A stretch of 64,000 nucleotides of DNA from JADJRG01 sp964474905 (GCA_964474905.1 CAYYUP010000028.1:9085-73084), one strand, 5' to 3'. Counted from the stretch's first letter, positions 17,530 through 27,302 are shown. Notes: generated by a model from the sequence alone, not told the origin. Program-made: numbers and translations.

Positions 17530-18930
17530 CTACGAGCGGCGGCGGCGGAGCCAGGCGGCGGCGAGCAGCAAGCTCCAGAGCGCGGGGGTGCTGGGAGTGC
17601 GATCATCGGCCCTACAGGCGCAGCTTCCATCGTCGTCGATGCCGCCGCCGCTGTCGCTGCTACTGGCGCTGGCGCTGTCGCTCGCGGTTGAGCCCGAGGT
17701 CGATGATTCGGAGCCGTCGGTGCCCGATCCATCGTCGGAGGCGTCGCTCAAACCTCCCTCTGATTCGGAGGTTGAGGAGCCGTCAGAGGAGCTGTCGGAG
17801 GAGCTGTCGGAGGAGCTGTCGGTGCCGCCGCAGGAGGGTCCCGGGCGTGGCATCTCTGCGGACTCTGTCTTATTGGTCAGGGTGCCGCGACCCTGGGTTT
17901 GCTCCTCCCACATCTCGATCGAGCGCTCGATCACCGCTTCGATCGCCTCGAGTTCGTCATCGCAGAGCACCTCGTCTGGGCGCTTGATCAGGAGGAAAGA
18001 GATGTCGAAGTTCTTCGGTGAGTCGGCATAGCTCGGCATGCGCGGCCCCTCGAAGTCGATGATGTCGTCGATCGTGAAGTCGTGTCGCTTGCCGGAGACG
18101 GTGTAGGTCTCGGCTTGAAAGCCGAAGGCGCTGGCGGGGGCGCAGGACTTATCATCCTTGGCGGAGTCGACACAGTCGTGGGGCTCTTCGATGAGGAACC
18201 ACGGTTTGACCTCCTGGGCGGGCATTAAGCCCATCAGGTAGAGGTCGAGATCGCTGTACTGGAACTCGTTGTGGGGCGTCGCCGTGAAGGTGCCGTCGTT
18301 GTTGTCGGTCCAGTCGTGCCCCTGGATAGGCGAGCCCGCCGTGTGGAGATAGAAGCTCCAGTGGGCGAGGGCGCGGCCGAGCAGCTCGGTTGAGGGACCG
18401 CCGTCGTTGTAACGGACAAAGGAGAGCCAGGCGTGTCCGAGTTCCTGACCAAAGACCAGCGAGATCCAGCGCTCGTCGAGGCCGCTGAGGTCGGGCAGCA
18501 CATGCCAGCGCCAGTTGTTCATGTGCATGAAGCCGAAGACCTGGCTGTCGGGCGTATCGTCGAAGTAGGGGGCGGGGATGATCGCGTCGATCGCCGCTGC
18601 ATGCTCGTAGCCGATGCCCTCGATGTCGTTGGCCATCGACTGGAAGAACGCGCCGACGCCAGAGCCGAGCTCCCAGGTGGTGTAGACCGCGATGAAGCCG
18701 GAGTCGTCGGCGTGCACGCTGAGAAAGCCGTCTTCGACCGCCTGGTAGCCGACAAAGAAGGGCGTGCGCGCGTACCAATTGTTGTTCTCGACGGTGCCGT
18801 CGATGTCGTTGAAGATCATGAAATTGCGCCGGGACTCGACGAATTCGATCGGCGCGGCGGCGGCTTTTGTGGCGGAGCCGAGCGTGGTTGCAGCGACGAG
18901 GAGGGGGAGGGCAAGCGCAGGTCGGAGCAC
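17530..18930 (-). CDS. Secreted protein with MYXO-CTERM sorting signal
   Basis: A 466-residue secreted protein. Residues 1-26 are a Sec signal peptide (basic, Leu/Ala-rich core, AAAAP cleavage region). The folded part (about 27-355) contains QELGHAWLSF and a histidine-rich stretch reminiscent of metallopeptidases, but a true HExxH is absent, so activity is doubtful. It also has a repeated YSDLDLYLMGL segment. A Ser/Asp/Gly/Glu linker (about 365-430) follows. The tail has CACRADD, a hydrophobic stretch (ALWSLLLAAAWL) and RRRRS, the layout of the MYXO-CTERM signal that myxobacteria use to anchor or sort proteins to the cell surface with the myxosortase system. The gene is isolated: convergent with the cyclase, with a terminator hairpin beyond its start side. 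Substrate or role unknown. Confidence 0.82.
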   Translation of the reverse strand: MLRPALALPLLVAATTLGSATKAAAAPIEFVESRRNFMIFNDIDGTVENNNWYARTPFFVGYQAVEDGFLSVHADDSGFIAVYTTWELGSGVGAFFQSMANDIEGIGYEHAAAIDAIIPAPYFDDTPDSQVFGFMHMNNWRWHVLPDLSGLDERWISLVFGQELGHAWLSFVRYNDGGPSTELLGRALAHWSFYLHTAGSPIQGHDWTDNNDGTFTATPHNEFQYSDLDLYLMGLMPAQEVKPWFLIEEPHDCVDSAKDDKSCAPASAFGFQAETYTVSGKRHDFTIDDIIDFEGPRMPSYADSPKNFDISFLLIKRPDEVLCDDELEAIEAVIERSIEMWEEQTQGRGTLTNKTESAEMPRPGPSCGGTDSSSDSSSDSSSDGSSTSESEGGLSDASDDGSGTDGSESSTSGSTASDSASASSSDSGGGIDDDGSCACRADDRTPSTPALWSLLLAAAWLRRRRS

Positions 18931-19068
18931 CGATGCAGGGTATCCCGAAGCGCGTGCTCGGGGGCCCGTACGCGTGGTCCTTTGGCGGTTCTCGGCAGAC
19001 TCCGCAAGGCGAGCAGTAGTGCGCCTGTGGCCGTTTTGCGGCGGTTGTCGGGGTTTTTAAAATTAACG

Positions 19069-19100
19069 ACGCCCCCGCGGCGGAGAGCCGGCGGGGGCGT
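19069..19100 (-). terminator. Terminator downstream of htpG
   Basis: ACGCCCCCGC (19069-19078) pairs perfectly with GCGGGGGCGT (19091-19100). On the minus strand it is followed by a T/A-rich run (CGTTAATTTT), which suits termination of htpG; the plus side has ATTTT, so it may work both ways. Confidence 0.75.
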
Positions 19101-19136
19101 ATTTTGGACCGTTTTTGGGGCCCAGAGGCGGTGGGA

Positions 19137-21041
19137 TCAGGCGCCCTTGGCCACCTCAGAGAGCAGCGATTGCAGCCGTCGGGTCATGCCGGCGGGGTCG
19201 ATCACCTGACCCTCGGCGAGCGACGCCTGGTCGTAGAGCAGCTCGATCCAGGTGCCCACTCGCGGATCGTCGGGGCTCGCGCTCGCGATCCGGTTGAGCG
19301 ACTGGACAAAGGGGTGCTTTGGATTGACCTCGAGGATGCGCTTGCGGCTGGGCACCGCTTGGTTGGCCATCTTGAGGATGCGCTCCATATTGCGGCTGAG
19401 ATCGCCATCGTCGTCGACCAGGCACGAGGGGCTATCGGTGAGCCGCTTGGAGGCCCGCACCTCTTTGACCTGATCCTTGAGAAGCTCGGTCGCCCGCTCG
19501 AGCGTCTGGGCGATCTCTTTGGCGGCCTCTTCGTTCTCTTTGTTCTCTTCCTCGGGAAGATCGAAGTCTCCCTGAGCGACGTTGCGCAGCGGTTTGTCTT
19601 TGTACTCTTTGAGGTCCTGGACCACCCACTCGTCGATCGCGTCGGTCATCAGGATGACCTGCTGGCCGCGGGCGCGGCAGGCCTCTAGGTGGGGGCTTTG
19701 GGCGAGGGCCTGGGGCTTGTCGCCGCTGATGTAGTAGATCGCCTCTTGATCCTCGGGCATCGCTTCGACGTAGGCCGCGAGCGAGATCGACTCGTCGCCG
19801 CTCTCGGAGGTGGGGTAGCGAAGGAGATCGACGAGTTCGTCGTGGTGGCCCGAGTCGGTGTGCAGGCCCTCTTTGAGCACCTGGCCGAAGTTCAACCAGA
19901 AGGTCGTGTAGGCCTCGGGCTCGTCTTCGGCGAGGCTGGTGAGCAGCTTGAGGGTCTTGCGGGTGAGGGCCTTGCGGATGCCCTTGAGCGCGCGGTGCTC
20001 CTGGATCATCTCGCGGGAGACGTTGAGGGGCAGATCCTCGGAGTCGACGACGCCGCGCATGAAGCGGAGGTAGAGCGGCAGCAGCTTGTCGCAGCTCTCG
20101 ATGACCATCACTCGGCGGGCGAAGAGTGTCAGCGACTTGCGGTCTTCGTTAAAAAGATCGGCTGGCGGGCGGCCGGGAATGAAGAGCACCGTCGAGAATT
20201 GGATCGGCGCATCGGCGGAGAAGTGCAGGCGACCGATGGGCTCGTCGCCGGGCATCACGTAGCCGCCCATGATGTGCTTGTAGAAGGCCTGGTAGTCCTC
20301 GTCGCTGAGGTCCTTGGGCGAGCGGGTCCAGAAGGCCGAAGCCTCGTTGATCTGCTCAGCATCGCCGTCGGGTTTGCCGTCTTCGTCGAGCATCTGCAGG
20401 CTGATGCCGTGCATCACGTAGTTGCTGTAGCGGCGGACGATGTTTTCGATCCGCAGGCGCTCGGCGTACTCGCTGGCCTCCTCTTTGAGCTGCAGCTCGA
20501 TGCGAGTGCCGCGGACCTCACGGTCGGTCTCGGCGGTAGTGAAGGTGCCGTCGCCGGTTGAGCTCCAGTGGATCGCCGGGTTGCCGGGGTGGGCCGAGCG
20601 GCTGTACACGTCGATCTGCTCGGCGACCATGAAGGCGCTGTAAAAGCCGACGCCAAACTGGCCGATCAGGTTGACGTCGGGCTTTTGCCCGGACTCCTGC
20701 TGCTTGTTGAGCTCTTCGAGGTACTTGAGCGTGCCGGAGTGGGCGATCGTGCCGAGATTGAGGTTGATCTCCTCGGCGTTCATGCCGATCCCGTTGTCCT
20801 CGATGATCAACAGGTTGCGCTTTGGGTCGGCCTCGATGGTGATGCCGGGCGTGAGCTCGCGGCCCGAGAGTTCGCGGTTGGTGAGTCCCTCGAAACGCGC
20901 CTTGTCGAGGGCGTCGGAGGCGTTTGAGATCAATTCTCGAAGGAAGATCTCGCGGTTTGTGTAGAGCGAGTTGGTGACCAGCTTGAGGAGGGCGCTGACC
21001 TCGGCCTTAAATTCGTGTTTGCTCGGCGACTGCGTGTCCAC
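19137..21041 (-). CDS. htpG: Chaperone protein HtpG (bacterial Hsp90)
   Basis: A 634-residue Hsp90 from the GTG at 21041, which is preceded by AGGAG nine bases upstream; a longer frame to 21110 has no ribosome site and adds a non-conserved extension. The N-terminal ATPase domain carries the GHKL motifs: REIFLRELISNASDA with the catalytic Glu and Asn, EDNGIGM, and GQFGVGFYSAFM. The middle domain has the SREM(I/L)Q segment with the ATP-contacting Arg, and a C-terminal dimerisation domain completes it. Length matches E. coli HtpG (624). It folds or holds client proteins in the cytoplasm in an ATP cycle. It is a single-gene unit, and a GC-rich hairpin follows the stop. No CIRCE element or clear heat-shock promoter was identified upstream. 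Confidence 0.97.
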   Translation of the reverse strand: MDTQSPSKHEFKAEVSALLKLVTNSLYTNREIFLRELISNASDALDKARFEGLTNRELSGRELTPGITIEADPKRNLLIIEDNGIGMNAEEINLNLGTIAHSGTLKYLEELNKQQESGQKPDVNLIGQFGVGFYSAFMVAEQIDVYSRSAHPGNPAIHWSSTGDGTFTTAETDREVRGTRIELQLKEEASEYAERLRIENIVRRYSNYVMHGISLQMLDEDGKPDGDAEQINEASAFWTRSPKDLSDEDYQAFYKHIMGGYVMPGDEPIGRLHFSADAPIQFSTVLFIPGRPPADLFNEDRKSLTLFARRVMVIESCDKLLPLYLRFMRGVVDSEDLPLNVSREMIQEHRALKGIRKALTRKTLKLLTSLAEDEPEAYTTFWLNFGQVLKEGLHTDSGHHDELVDLLRYPTSESGDESISLAAYVEAMPEDQEAIYYISGDKPQALAQSPHLEACRARGQQVILMTDAIDEWVVQDLKEYKDKPLRNVAQGDFDLPEEENKENEEAAKEIAQTLERATELLKDQVKEVRASKRLTDSPSCLVDDDGDLSRNMERILKMANQAVPSRKRILEVNPKHPFVQSLNRIASASPDDPRVGTWIELLYDQASLAEGQVIDPAGMTRRLQSLLSEVAKGA

Positions 21042-21230
21042 GGCGGTTGTCTCCTGGGGCGTCAGTGGGATTTGACGGAACGACCTTAAGTTGGCTGCGG
21101 AGTCCGTCAACCCCCGAGCGCTCGGCTTTTCGGGGCTCTGTGGCGTCGCTTAAAAGCGCAGAGGCCGCGCCTCCGGTGGGAGGGCGGCCTTCTGGGCTTA
21201 ATTCGGACTCGCTTGGCGAGTTGTTGGGGA

Positions 21231-22127
21231 TCAACTCGTGGCGGCGGCCAGCATTTTTTGGGTGATGGCGGTGGTGATCCGGCGGTGCCAGATCTGGGTG
21301 CCGATGTAGCCGTCTTCGCGGAAGATGTGGTCTGTGAGCCGCCCTGTGACCTTAAAGCCGAGTTCGCCGTAGGCCCGGGAGCTGAGCTGGTCGTCGGCAT
21401 GGACGAGCGCAAACACCGCGGCGGTCTGCATGTTGGCGAGTTCGTCCAGGAGCAGGCAGAGGCCGTACTGGGTGGCCTGCATCTCGGCCTCTTTTTTGGG
21501 AGGCGTGATGAAGTCGAGTTTGGCGTGGCCGAAGGAGGAGTCGGTTTCGGCGCCAAACCAGAGCTCTCGTTTGGCCAGCTTGGCGGCGATCGCGACGTCC
21601 GGGTTAAAGACGCTTCGGCGGAAGGGAGCGTAGTGAAACGTGGTGCCGAGCTTGGCGGTCATCTCTTCGAGATGCTTGATATCTTTTATGATCTCGGAGG
21701 TCCACCCGCGCGGTTTGGTGTAGCCGGTTTCGGTGACTACCGGCGTTGGCATGTTCGGCGGATTGAGCTTGGGCGCGCCGCCCTGGATGGGCTCGCCTTC
21801 GTCGGTATAGACGCGGCTCATGATGTAGGCGTCGGCGGTGCGGAAGTAGCCGGGAATGGCACCCTCGCGGGAGAAACCGACGCTGCGCCAGCTCTTGGAG
21901 TCCTGCTTCTCGACGACCGTAAAGACCTTGCGCAGGCCCTCGGCCTTGGCGATGCGATCGAAAAAATCCCGCTTCTGCTGGTAATTGCCGACTCGATAGT
22001 CGAAAACCCGCAGGTTGTGCTGGCGTCGATTTAGCAAGAAGCAAAAATCGATGTCACCTTTGCGGTAGTAGATCTCCTCGACCGCTTCGTCTCCGTGCGT
22101 GACACGCGCAGCTTGTTGCGTTGCCAT
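21231..22127 (-). CDS. GNAT acetyltransferase resembling beta-lysine N-acetyltransferase (AblB/YodP-like)
   Basis: A 298-residue protein from the ATG at 22127, preceded by AGGAG at the ideal spacing. The N-terminal half includes AIPGYFRTADAYIMSRVY, like the IPGFF...DAYFMS segment of AblB proteins. The C-terminal half (about 190-298) fits a GNAT fold, with a Leu-rich acetyl-CoA-binding helix region and a tail GRLTDHIFREDGYIGTQIW, comparable with the GRLVNN...G..dMNIW end of AblB. In archaea and bacilli AblB makes the osmolyte N-epsilon-acetyl-beta-lysine from beta-lysine, which AblA (lysine 2,3-aminomutase) supplies. AblA is not in this window, so the substrate here may be different. An osmolyte role would fit a marine lifestyle. 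It is divergent from the propeller lipoprotein gene. Confidence 0.6.
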   Translation of the reverse strand: MATQQAARVTHGDEAVEEIYYRKGDIDFCFLLNRRQHNLRVFDYRVGNYQQKRDFFDRIAKAEGLRKVFTVVEKQDSKSWRSVGFSREGAIPGYFRTADAYIMSRVYTDEGEPIQGGAPKLNPPNMPTPVVTETGYTKPRGWTSEIIKDIKHLEEMTAKLGTTFHYAPFRRSVFNPDVAIAAKLAKRELWFGAETDSSFGHAKLDFITPPKKEAEMQATQYGLCLLLDELANMQTAAVFALVHADDQLSSRAYGELGFKVTGRLTDHIFREDGYIGTQIWHRRITTAITQKMLAAATS

Positions 22128-22267
22128 GGGTTCTCCTGCTCTTGATCCGAAATCCGAAAATGGTCCGCAGGATCCGATAGACCTCTGCCCAGGCAAAATC
22201 TGCCGCAGAGCCTGGATCACTGCTAATAGGCCGTGTTGGTGCGTACCACTACCACCGCAAATTATCG

Positions 22268-23656
22268 ATGTCAAAGCACTTGAGCCCCCTCCGAAGCCCG
22301 CGATCCTGCGTTTGCAGGTGCCGGCATGGGGGCGCCCGTAGGCGACATGTCCTCGAGAGATCGGCCCTGATTCTGTTGTTGCTGGCGGGCTCTGTGTTCG
22401 CCTGCGGTGTGCAGCCCGGGCAAGCGAGTACGCCGACCTGTCCCGAGGGCAGTGAGTGTCGAAATTCGAGCCGTGAGGCCACGCCTAGCCCCGATCCCGA
22501 TGAGGCCGCAAAAACCGGAGCAGGGGCGGCAGAGGTAGCGGCTCTGCGCCGGGGGACTCGGCCGTGGCGTCGCGGCGGTGGCGGCTCGGCGGGGCCCCTG
22601 CGGATCGCCGGTCCAGAGTTCGCGCCCAAGCTGCTCTGGCGGGTCACTCTTGGGGCTGCGATCACCGCTACGCCGACCTTGGCTGCGGTCGGGGATGGGG
22701 CTGTCGCGGCCTTTGTCGGGACCCACGCAGGTCGTTTTGCCGGCGTGATCGTCGACGGGCCGCGCGCCGGCGAGATCGCGGTGGACCTGAGCGTGCCGGG
22801 CATCATTTGGGGCAGCGCGGGCCTGGATGAGCAGGGCGGGCTGGTTGTCGGTGCGGATAATGACACCCTCTACCGGGTGGATCCTGTGGCTGCTTCGATC
22901 ACCTGGTCGCGGCGGATCGGCGCCTGTGACCCGCCGCGGGCTCGGGGTCCCATGGGGTCCCGTTGCGATCCTGACGGTGGGCCGACGATCGGTGCAGATG
23001 GTGATCTCTACATCGGCGCAGACGGGCTGTACCGGCTGGGTCCCGCCGGTGAGCTGCGCTGGCACTATCCCCAGGAGAGTGAGTTTCCCTGGCATGTCGC
23101 GGCCGCGCCCCTGGTCACCCGCGGCGGCGAGGTTTTTGTCGGCGGTCAGGACGGTGCGTTGATCGCCCTGGACCGCGAGGGCGAGCTGCGTTGGCGTCAC
23201 GAACTCGGCCCAGATGTCGACGCGGCACCGGTGCTCCTGGGCAACGGTTTGGTGGTCGCGGCGGCCGACGGCGGTCTGGTAGTTGCGCTGGATCAGCAGG
23301 GGGAGCTGCGTTGGACCTTTACTGCTGGCGGCGACATCCGGGCGCCGCTGGCCATCGCCGCCGATGATACGATCTACGCCGCCTCGCTCGATGGCCAGCT
23401 CTACGCCCTGCGTCGGGGCGGTGAGCTGCGTTGGAGCTTTGATGCGGGCGCTGCGATCGCGTCGGCACCGGTCGTCGACAGCGCCGGTCGGATCTACTTT
23501 GGAACCCGCGACGATGCCGTGATCGCGCTCGATCGCAGGGGCCGTGAGCGTTGGCGGCTCGAGCTGCCCGAGAACGTCGACAGCGGACCCACGATCAGCG
23601 AGAGCGGCGTGCTGGTGGTGGGCTGCGATGACGGTGTGTTGCGTGCCTACCAATAA
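22268..23656 (+). CDS. PQQ-type beta-propeller lipoprotein
   Basis: A 462-residue protein. A long basic N-terminus leads to a hydrophobic core LILLLLAGS and a lipobox VFAC at about residue 46, so it should be a lipoprotein. After a low-complexity Arg/Gly/Ala region (about 50-105), the rest is a series of about seven PQQ-like/BamB-like blades with the recurrent pattern GxLYALxxxGELRWxF, as in GALIALDREGELRWRH and GQLYALRRGGELRWSF. Such propellers bind partners rather than PQQ cofactor in most lipoproteins of this kind. BamB-like outer-membrane assembly roles or surface binding are possible. The start at 22268 is the only reasonable ATG; the n-region is longer than usual, so the true start may differ. 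Divergent from the acetyltransferase gene. Confidence 0.85.
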   Translation: MSKHLSPLRSPRSCVCRCRHGGARRRHVLERSALILLLLAGSVFACGVQPGQASTPTCPEGSECRNSSREATPSPDPDEAAKTGAGAAEVAALRRGTRPWRRGGGGSAGPLRIAGPEFAPKLLWRVTLGAAITATPTLAAVGDGAVAAFVGTHAGRFAGVIVDGPRAGEIAVDLSVPGIIWGSAGLDEQGGLVVGADNDTLYRVDPVAASITWSRRIGACDPPRARGPMGSRCDPDGGPTIGADGDLYIGADGLYRLGPAGELRWHYPQESEFPWHVAAAPLVTRGGEVFVGGQDGALIALDREGELRWRHELGPDVDAAPVLLGNGLVVAAADGGLVVALDQQGELRWTFTAGGDIRAPLAIAADDTIYAASLDGQLYALRRGGELRWSFDAGAAIASAPVVDSAGRIYFGTRDDAVIALDRRGRERWRLELPENVDSGPTISESGVLVVGCDDGVLRAYQ

Positions 23657-23850
23657 CTAGAGCGAGGCGCCGCTTTGGTGGCTCTGCGGGGAGCTGCGAC
23701 CGAATGCATAGAGATTGCCCGCAGGCACGCCCTTGGATCGCCACAATTCGAGCCTCGAATGGGTGTGCGCCATGGCGGTCCCTGGATCCTGTAAATAGCT
23801 CGTCGCGGTTGTCCTGGTCGGTGCGGGTCTATGGATAAGAAGAAAAAGTC

Positions 23851-25896
23851 GTGCGCTGGAGCACTCGCTTGGAGCTTGCTGCTCGCCCAGGCCCGTGCGA
23901 GCTTGCCGCGGTGAGTCAGACTAGCAAGAATGGCGCCCAAACGGTCGCTGCGCGTCTTCAGGTGAATCCAGGTGGCTTTGCCTTTGCCCTCCGTACCGAC
24001 GGCCAGGGCTCGATCTTTATCCCGCCGGGACGTTTTGCGCCGGCACTCGACGGCGACGAGGTGATCGTCCGCTATTGGTCGGCGGAGCGCGGTGCCGAGG
24101 GCGTTGTCGAGGAGGTGACGGGGCGCGGCCGAACCAGGATCACCGGCATGCTGCGCCAGGCCGGTCGCTTCTGGCTGTTAGACCCCGACGATCCGCGGAT
24201 CCTGAACCACGCAGAGGTCAGCGGCGACAACCTGCTCGGTACCGATCAGGTTGTTGTCGCCAAGATCGTCACCTATCCGGGCGTCGGTCGCGAGACCCTG
24301 GTTGTCGAGATTGAGCGTGCGCTCGGAGTGCCCGGAGCGCTGGCGACGGAGCAGGCCAAGGTGCTGATCGAGCACGGCATCGACGTCGAATTTCCCGCAG
24401 ATGTGCTTGCAGAGGCCGAACATGTGCCCACAGCGGTGCGTCCGGAGGATCTCGAGGGTCGCGACGATCTTCGCGATCTCGACTTCATGACCATCGATCC
24501 GGACGACGCTCGCGACTTCGACGACGCGGTTGCGGTCGAGCTTTTGGGGGAGGATCTGGAACTCGGTGAGATGCGCCTGCACGTCGCCGTCGCCGACGTT
24601 TCGCATTACGTGCGCGAGGGCTCGGCGATCGATCGCGAGGCTGTTTGGCGCTGCTTCTCGGCCTATTTGCCGAACCAGGCGATCCCGATGTTGCCGGAGG
24701 CTTTGAGTTCAAATCTTTGCTCGTTGGTACCTGAGCAGGATCGCTGCGCGATGGTTGTCAGCATGATCGTCGACGCCTCGGGCGAGTGTCGCGACGTCGA
24801 AGTGCGGGCGGCGGTGATCCACAGCCGTGCGCGCTTGACCTACGGCATGGCCGCGAAAGAACTCGAAGAGCGCGGTAGGCTGGCGGACGAGGTCGGAGAG
24901 CGTGTGCGCCTGCTAAGGCGCTGCGCCGACCGGCTTCGACGTCGGCGGCTCGGCAAAGGGGCGATCGAACTCAACCTGCCCGAGATCCGAGTGGTGCTCG
25001 ACGAGGACGATCCTTCGCGGATCCGCGACATCGTGCCGAGTCGGTCGTCGCGCTCGATGACCCGGGCCTACAACCTGATCGAGGAGTTGATGTTGGCGGC
25101 CAACGAGGCGACCGCCGCATTGGCGTTGGAGCATAAGCTGGCGATCGTCTACCGAGTGCACGCCGCGCCCGACGAGGAGCGTCTGGAGCGGCTCGAGACC
25201 GCGGCGGCGGTGCTCGGTGTGCGCGTGGATCCCGAGAAGATGAAGCGCCCGCGCGGCTTTCAAAAGCTCGCCTCCAAGATCAAGACCAACCCCAAGGCAA
25301 AGGCGTTAAATATGTTGATGCTGCGGGCGATGTCGCAGGCGGAGTACACCGTCGACAATGTCGGTCACTTTGCCCTCGCGAGCGCCGGGTATGTGCATTT
25401 CACCTCGCCGATCCGTCGCTACCCCGATGTCATCGCCCACCGGGTGCTCAAGGCCCATCTGCGCCGCACTGGCGGCAAGGCGGGGCCCGAGCCGGTGCCC
25501 GAGATGCCCGATCGAGAGACCAGTGCCGGGCGAGCTCGACGATCGAGCCTGCGCGAGCGCGAGGTATTGCAGGCTGAGCGCGACAGCAAGAGCCTCTACG
25601 CCGCGTCGTTTATGCGCGAGCGGATCGGCGATCGATTTGAGGGGCAGGTCTCAGGTATTGCCCAAAGCGGGATCTTTGTCGCCATCGAGCATCCATTTGT
25701 CGACGGCATGATCCGCCTGAACGCGCTCGAGCGCGAGCGCGGGGAGGCCTTTGATCTCGAGGCGAACCGGGTTCGGTTGGTCGGTCGGCGGAGCAACTTC
25801 AGCATTACGATCGGCGATCGACTGACGGTTGAGGTACTCGATGCGGATATCTCTCGTCGCCGGATTGAGCTCGCCTTGATCGCCAAGCTCAGTTAA
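23851..25896 (+). CDS. RNase R/VacB-family 3'-5' exoribonuclease
   Basis: A 681-residue RNB-family exonuclease, shorter than E. coli RNase R (813) because the N-terminal HTH extension is missing. Cold-shock/OB-like segments occupy about residues 35-160. The catalytic RNB domain has the four-aspartate signature TIDPDDARDFDDA, with Asp216, Asp222, Asp224 and Asp225 at the spacing of RNase II/R magnesium ligands. It also has HFTSPIRRYPDVIAHR near residue 510. A C-terminal S1 domain begins near DRFEGQVSGIAQSGIFV. It degrades RNA processively from the 3' end in the cytoplasm. The start is a GTG at 23851; a second GTG at 23911 would give a protein that begins directly before the first OB fold and is an alternative. 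Paralogues named RNase II cannot be excluded. Confidence 0.92.
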   Translation: MRWSTRLELAARPGPCELAAVSQTSKNGAQTVAARLQVNPGGFAFALRTDGQGSIFIPPGRFAPALDGDEVIVRYWSAERGAEGVVEEVTGRGRTRITGMLRQAGRFWLLDPDDPRILNHAEVSGDNLLGTDQVVVAKIVTYPGVGRETLVVEIERALGVPGALATEQAKVLIEHGIDVEFPADVLAEAEHVPTAVRPEDLEGRDDLRDLDFMTIDPDDARDFDDAVAVELLGEDLELGEMRLHVAVADVSHYVREGSAIDREAVWRCFSAYLPNQAIPMLPEALSSNLCSLVPEQDRCAMVVSMIVDASGECRDVEVRAAVIHSRARLTYGMAAKELEERGRLADEVGERVRLLRRCADRLRRRRLGKGAIELNLPEIRVVLDEDDPSRIRDIVPSRSSRSMTRAYNLIEELMLAANEATAALALEHKLAIVYRVHAAPDEERLERLETAAAVLGVRVDPEKMKRPRGFQKLASKIKTNPKAKALNMLMLRAMSQAEYTVDNVGHFALASAGYVHFTSPIRRYPDVIAHRVLKAHLRRTGGKAGPEPVPEMPDRETSAGRARRSSLREREVLQAERDSKSLYAASFMRERIGDRFEGQVSGIAQSGIFVAIEHPFVDGMIRLNALERERGEAFDLEANRVRLVGRRSNFSITIGDRLTVEVLDADISRRRIELALIAKLS

Positions 25897-25997
25897 CAGC
25901 CGAGGTATCGCGGGGCTGCGGGTAAGAGAGGTATTCAGAGCTGGCATGTGCAGCTCGGTTGGCCGCTGCCCGTTGCCCTGCGTGCTAACCTGGGCGG

Positions 25998-27302
25998 GTG
26001 ATACGTCCGACGTTGGTAGTGGCCTCGACGATGTTCTTTTGCGGCGGCTGCATCGATAGGAACCCCGGCTATATCGGCCGCACTACAGATGCGAGCAGCT
26101 CTGGCAGCTCTGCTACCGCCGCGACCTCGGAGACGGACGCGACGACGGTCGGTGAAAGCTCTGGCGGGTCGGTCACGGGCGAGCCGACGACGGGCGAGCC
26201 GACGACGGGCGAGCCGACGACGGGCGAGACGACGGGCGCGACGACGGAGCCGAATTTGTGTGGCAACGGCATGCCGGACCCAGGTGAGCAGTGTGATCAG
26301 GGCCCGCAAAATGGCCAAAGTGACTGCACTTCGTGGTGTGCGTGGGCGATGTGTGGTGACGGCGAACAGGCGCCCTTTGAGGCGTGCGACGAGGGGGTCC
26401 TAAACGGAACAGGAGAGAGCGACTGTACCTCGTGGTGCGAAAATGCTTACTGTGGCGACGGTGAAATCGCGGTGAATGAGGAGTGTGACGATGGTCAGCA
26501 GGGGGTCGGTGAATTTCAAGATTGCCTGCCGGGCTGCAAAAAGAACATCTGTGGGGATAAAATGCTTTCGCCCAACGAAGAGTGTGACCCGATCATCGAT
26601 CCAATGAACCTCTGCAATGATCTTTGTGAGCGCGAGTCCTGCGGTAACAAGGAGATCAACGAGAGCCTCGAGCAGTGCGACAACTCGGTCGAGGAGGATC
26701 CTGATTGCCTTGACTTTTGCATGTACGAGCCCGAGGTGTGGTTTGGCAATGCACTCGAATGGGACGAATTTGGCGCGCCTTGGGAGGCGGGCGGGAAGAT
26801 CTCGTGTGGCGGCGAGCTGCCGATGGCGGGTATCTACGGTCGCTTTGATCTCGACGAAGAGCGATTTGCCCAAGTGGGGCCTCGCTGTGGGCAGTACGAG
26901 GTCGAGCCGTTCGGAGACTTTGGGTTTATCTACACAGGCGGCGGCTTTGGCAACTCTGGAAATACAATCGGCGAGGATGCCGACATTTTCGATGGGTACG
27001 CGCTCACATGTCCGGATGAGCAGGTTTTTACCGGCATCGGCGGGAGCCTAAACGAGGCCGGGGACATCGAGACCCTCGTCCTCTTTTGCTCGCGGGTGAC
27101 GCTGCTTGCGGTCTTGAACCACTGGGAGGTCCATGTGTCGATCATGCTGCCGGCGGCGGCCTACGGAGTCGACCTCGACGAGTTGCCAATGCCGGCGAAG
27201 TGCCCGAAAGGGTGGGCCGTCAGCGAGTTGAAGGCGGCTTGGGGCCCACAGGGCGGGCTTCGGACCATCAAGATCGGTTGCCGACAGCTGATCAGCGGTT
27301 GA
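25998..27302 (+). CDS. Cys-rich repeat (DUF4215-like) lipoprotein
   Basis: A 434-residue predicted lipoprotein (GTG start, lipobox MFFCGGC near residue 18). A Ser/Thr/Gly/Glu linker (about 25-90) contains TTGEP repeats. The next region has four to five Cys-rich units of the form CGNGxxxPGEQCDxG...CTSWC and CGDGEIAVNEECDDG, the DUF4215-like repeat typical of myxobacterial surface proteins. The C-terminal 200 residues end in a domain with CGGELPMAGIYG and CPDEQVFTGIGG segments, a module seen on surface and adhesion proteins. The even number of cysteines suggests disulfides outside the cytoplasm. It may be an adhesin or a surface recognition protein. It lies about 100 bp after the RNase R gene on the same strand. 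Confidence 0.82.
   Translation: MIRPTLVVASTMFFCGGCIDRNPGYIGRTTDASSSGSSATAATSETDATTVGESSGGSVTGEPTTGEPTTGEPTTGETTGATTEPNLCGNGMPDPGEQCDQGPQNGQSDCTSWCAWAMCGDGEQAPFEACDEGVLNGTGESDCTSWCENAYCGDGEIAVNEECDDGQQGVGEFQDCLPGCKKNICGDKMLSPNEECDPIIDPMNLCNDLCERESCGNKEINESLEQCDNSVEEDPDCLDFCMYEPEVWFGNALEWDEFGAPWEAGGKISCGGELPMAGIYGRFDLDEERFAQVGPRCGQYEVEPFGDFGFIYTGGGFGNSGNTIGEDADIFDGYALTCPDEQVFTGIGGSLNEAGDIETLVLFCSRVTLLAVLNHWEVHVSIMLPAAAYGVDLDELPMPAKCPKGWAVSELKAAWGPQGGLRTIKIGCRQLISG
26177..26233 (+). repeat. Tandem 15-bp repeats encoding TTGEP
   Basis: Three perfect copies of gggcgagccgacgac (26177-26191, 26192-26206, 26207-26221) and a 12-bp derivative (26222-26233). They keep the reading frame and build the linker of the Cys-rich lipoprotein. 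Confidence 0.9.
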
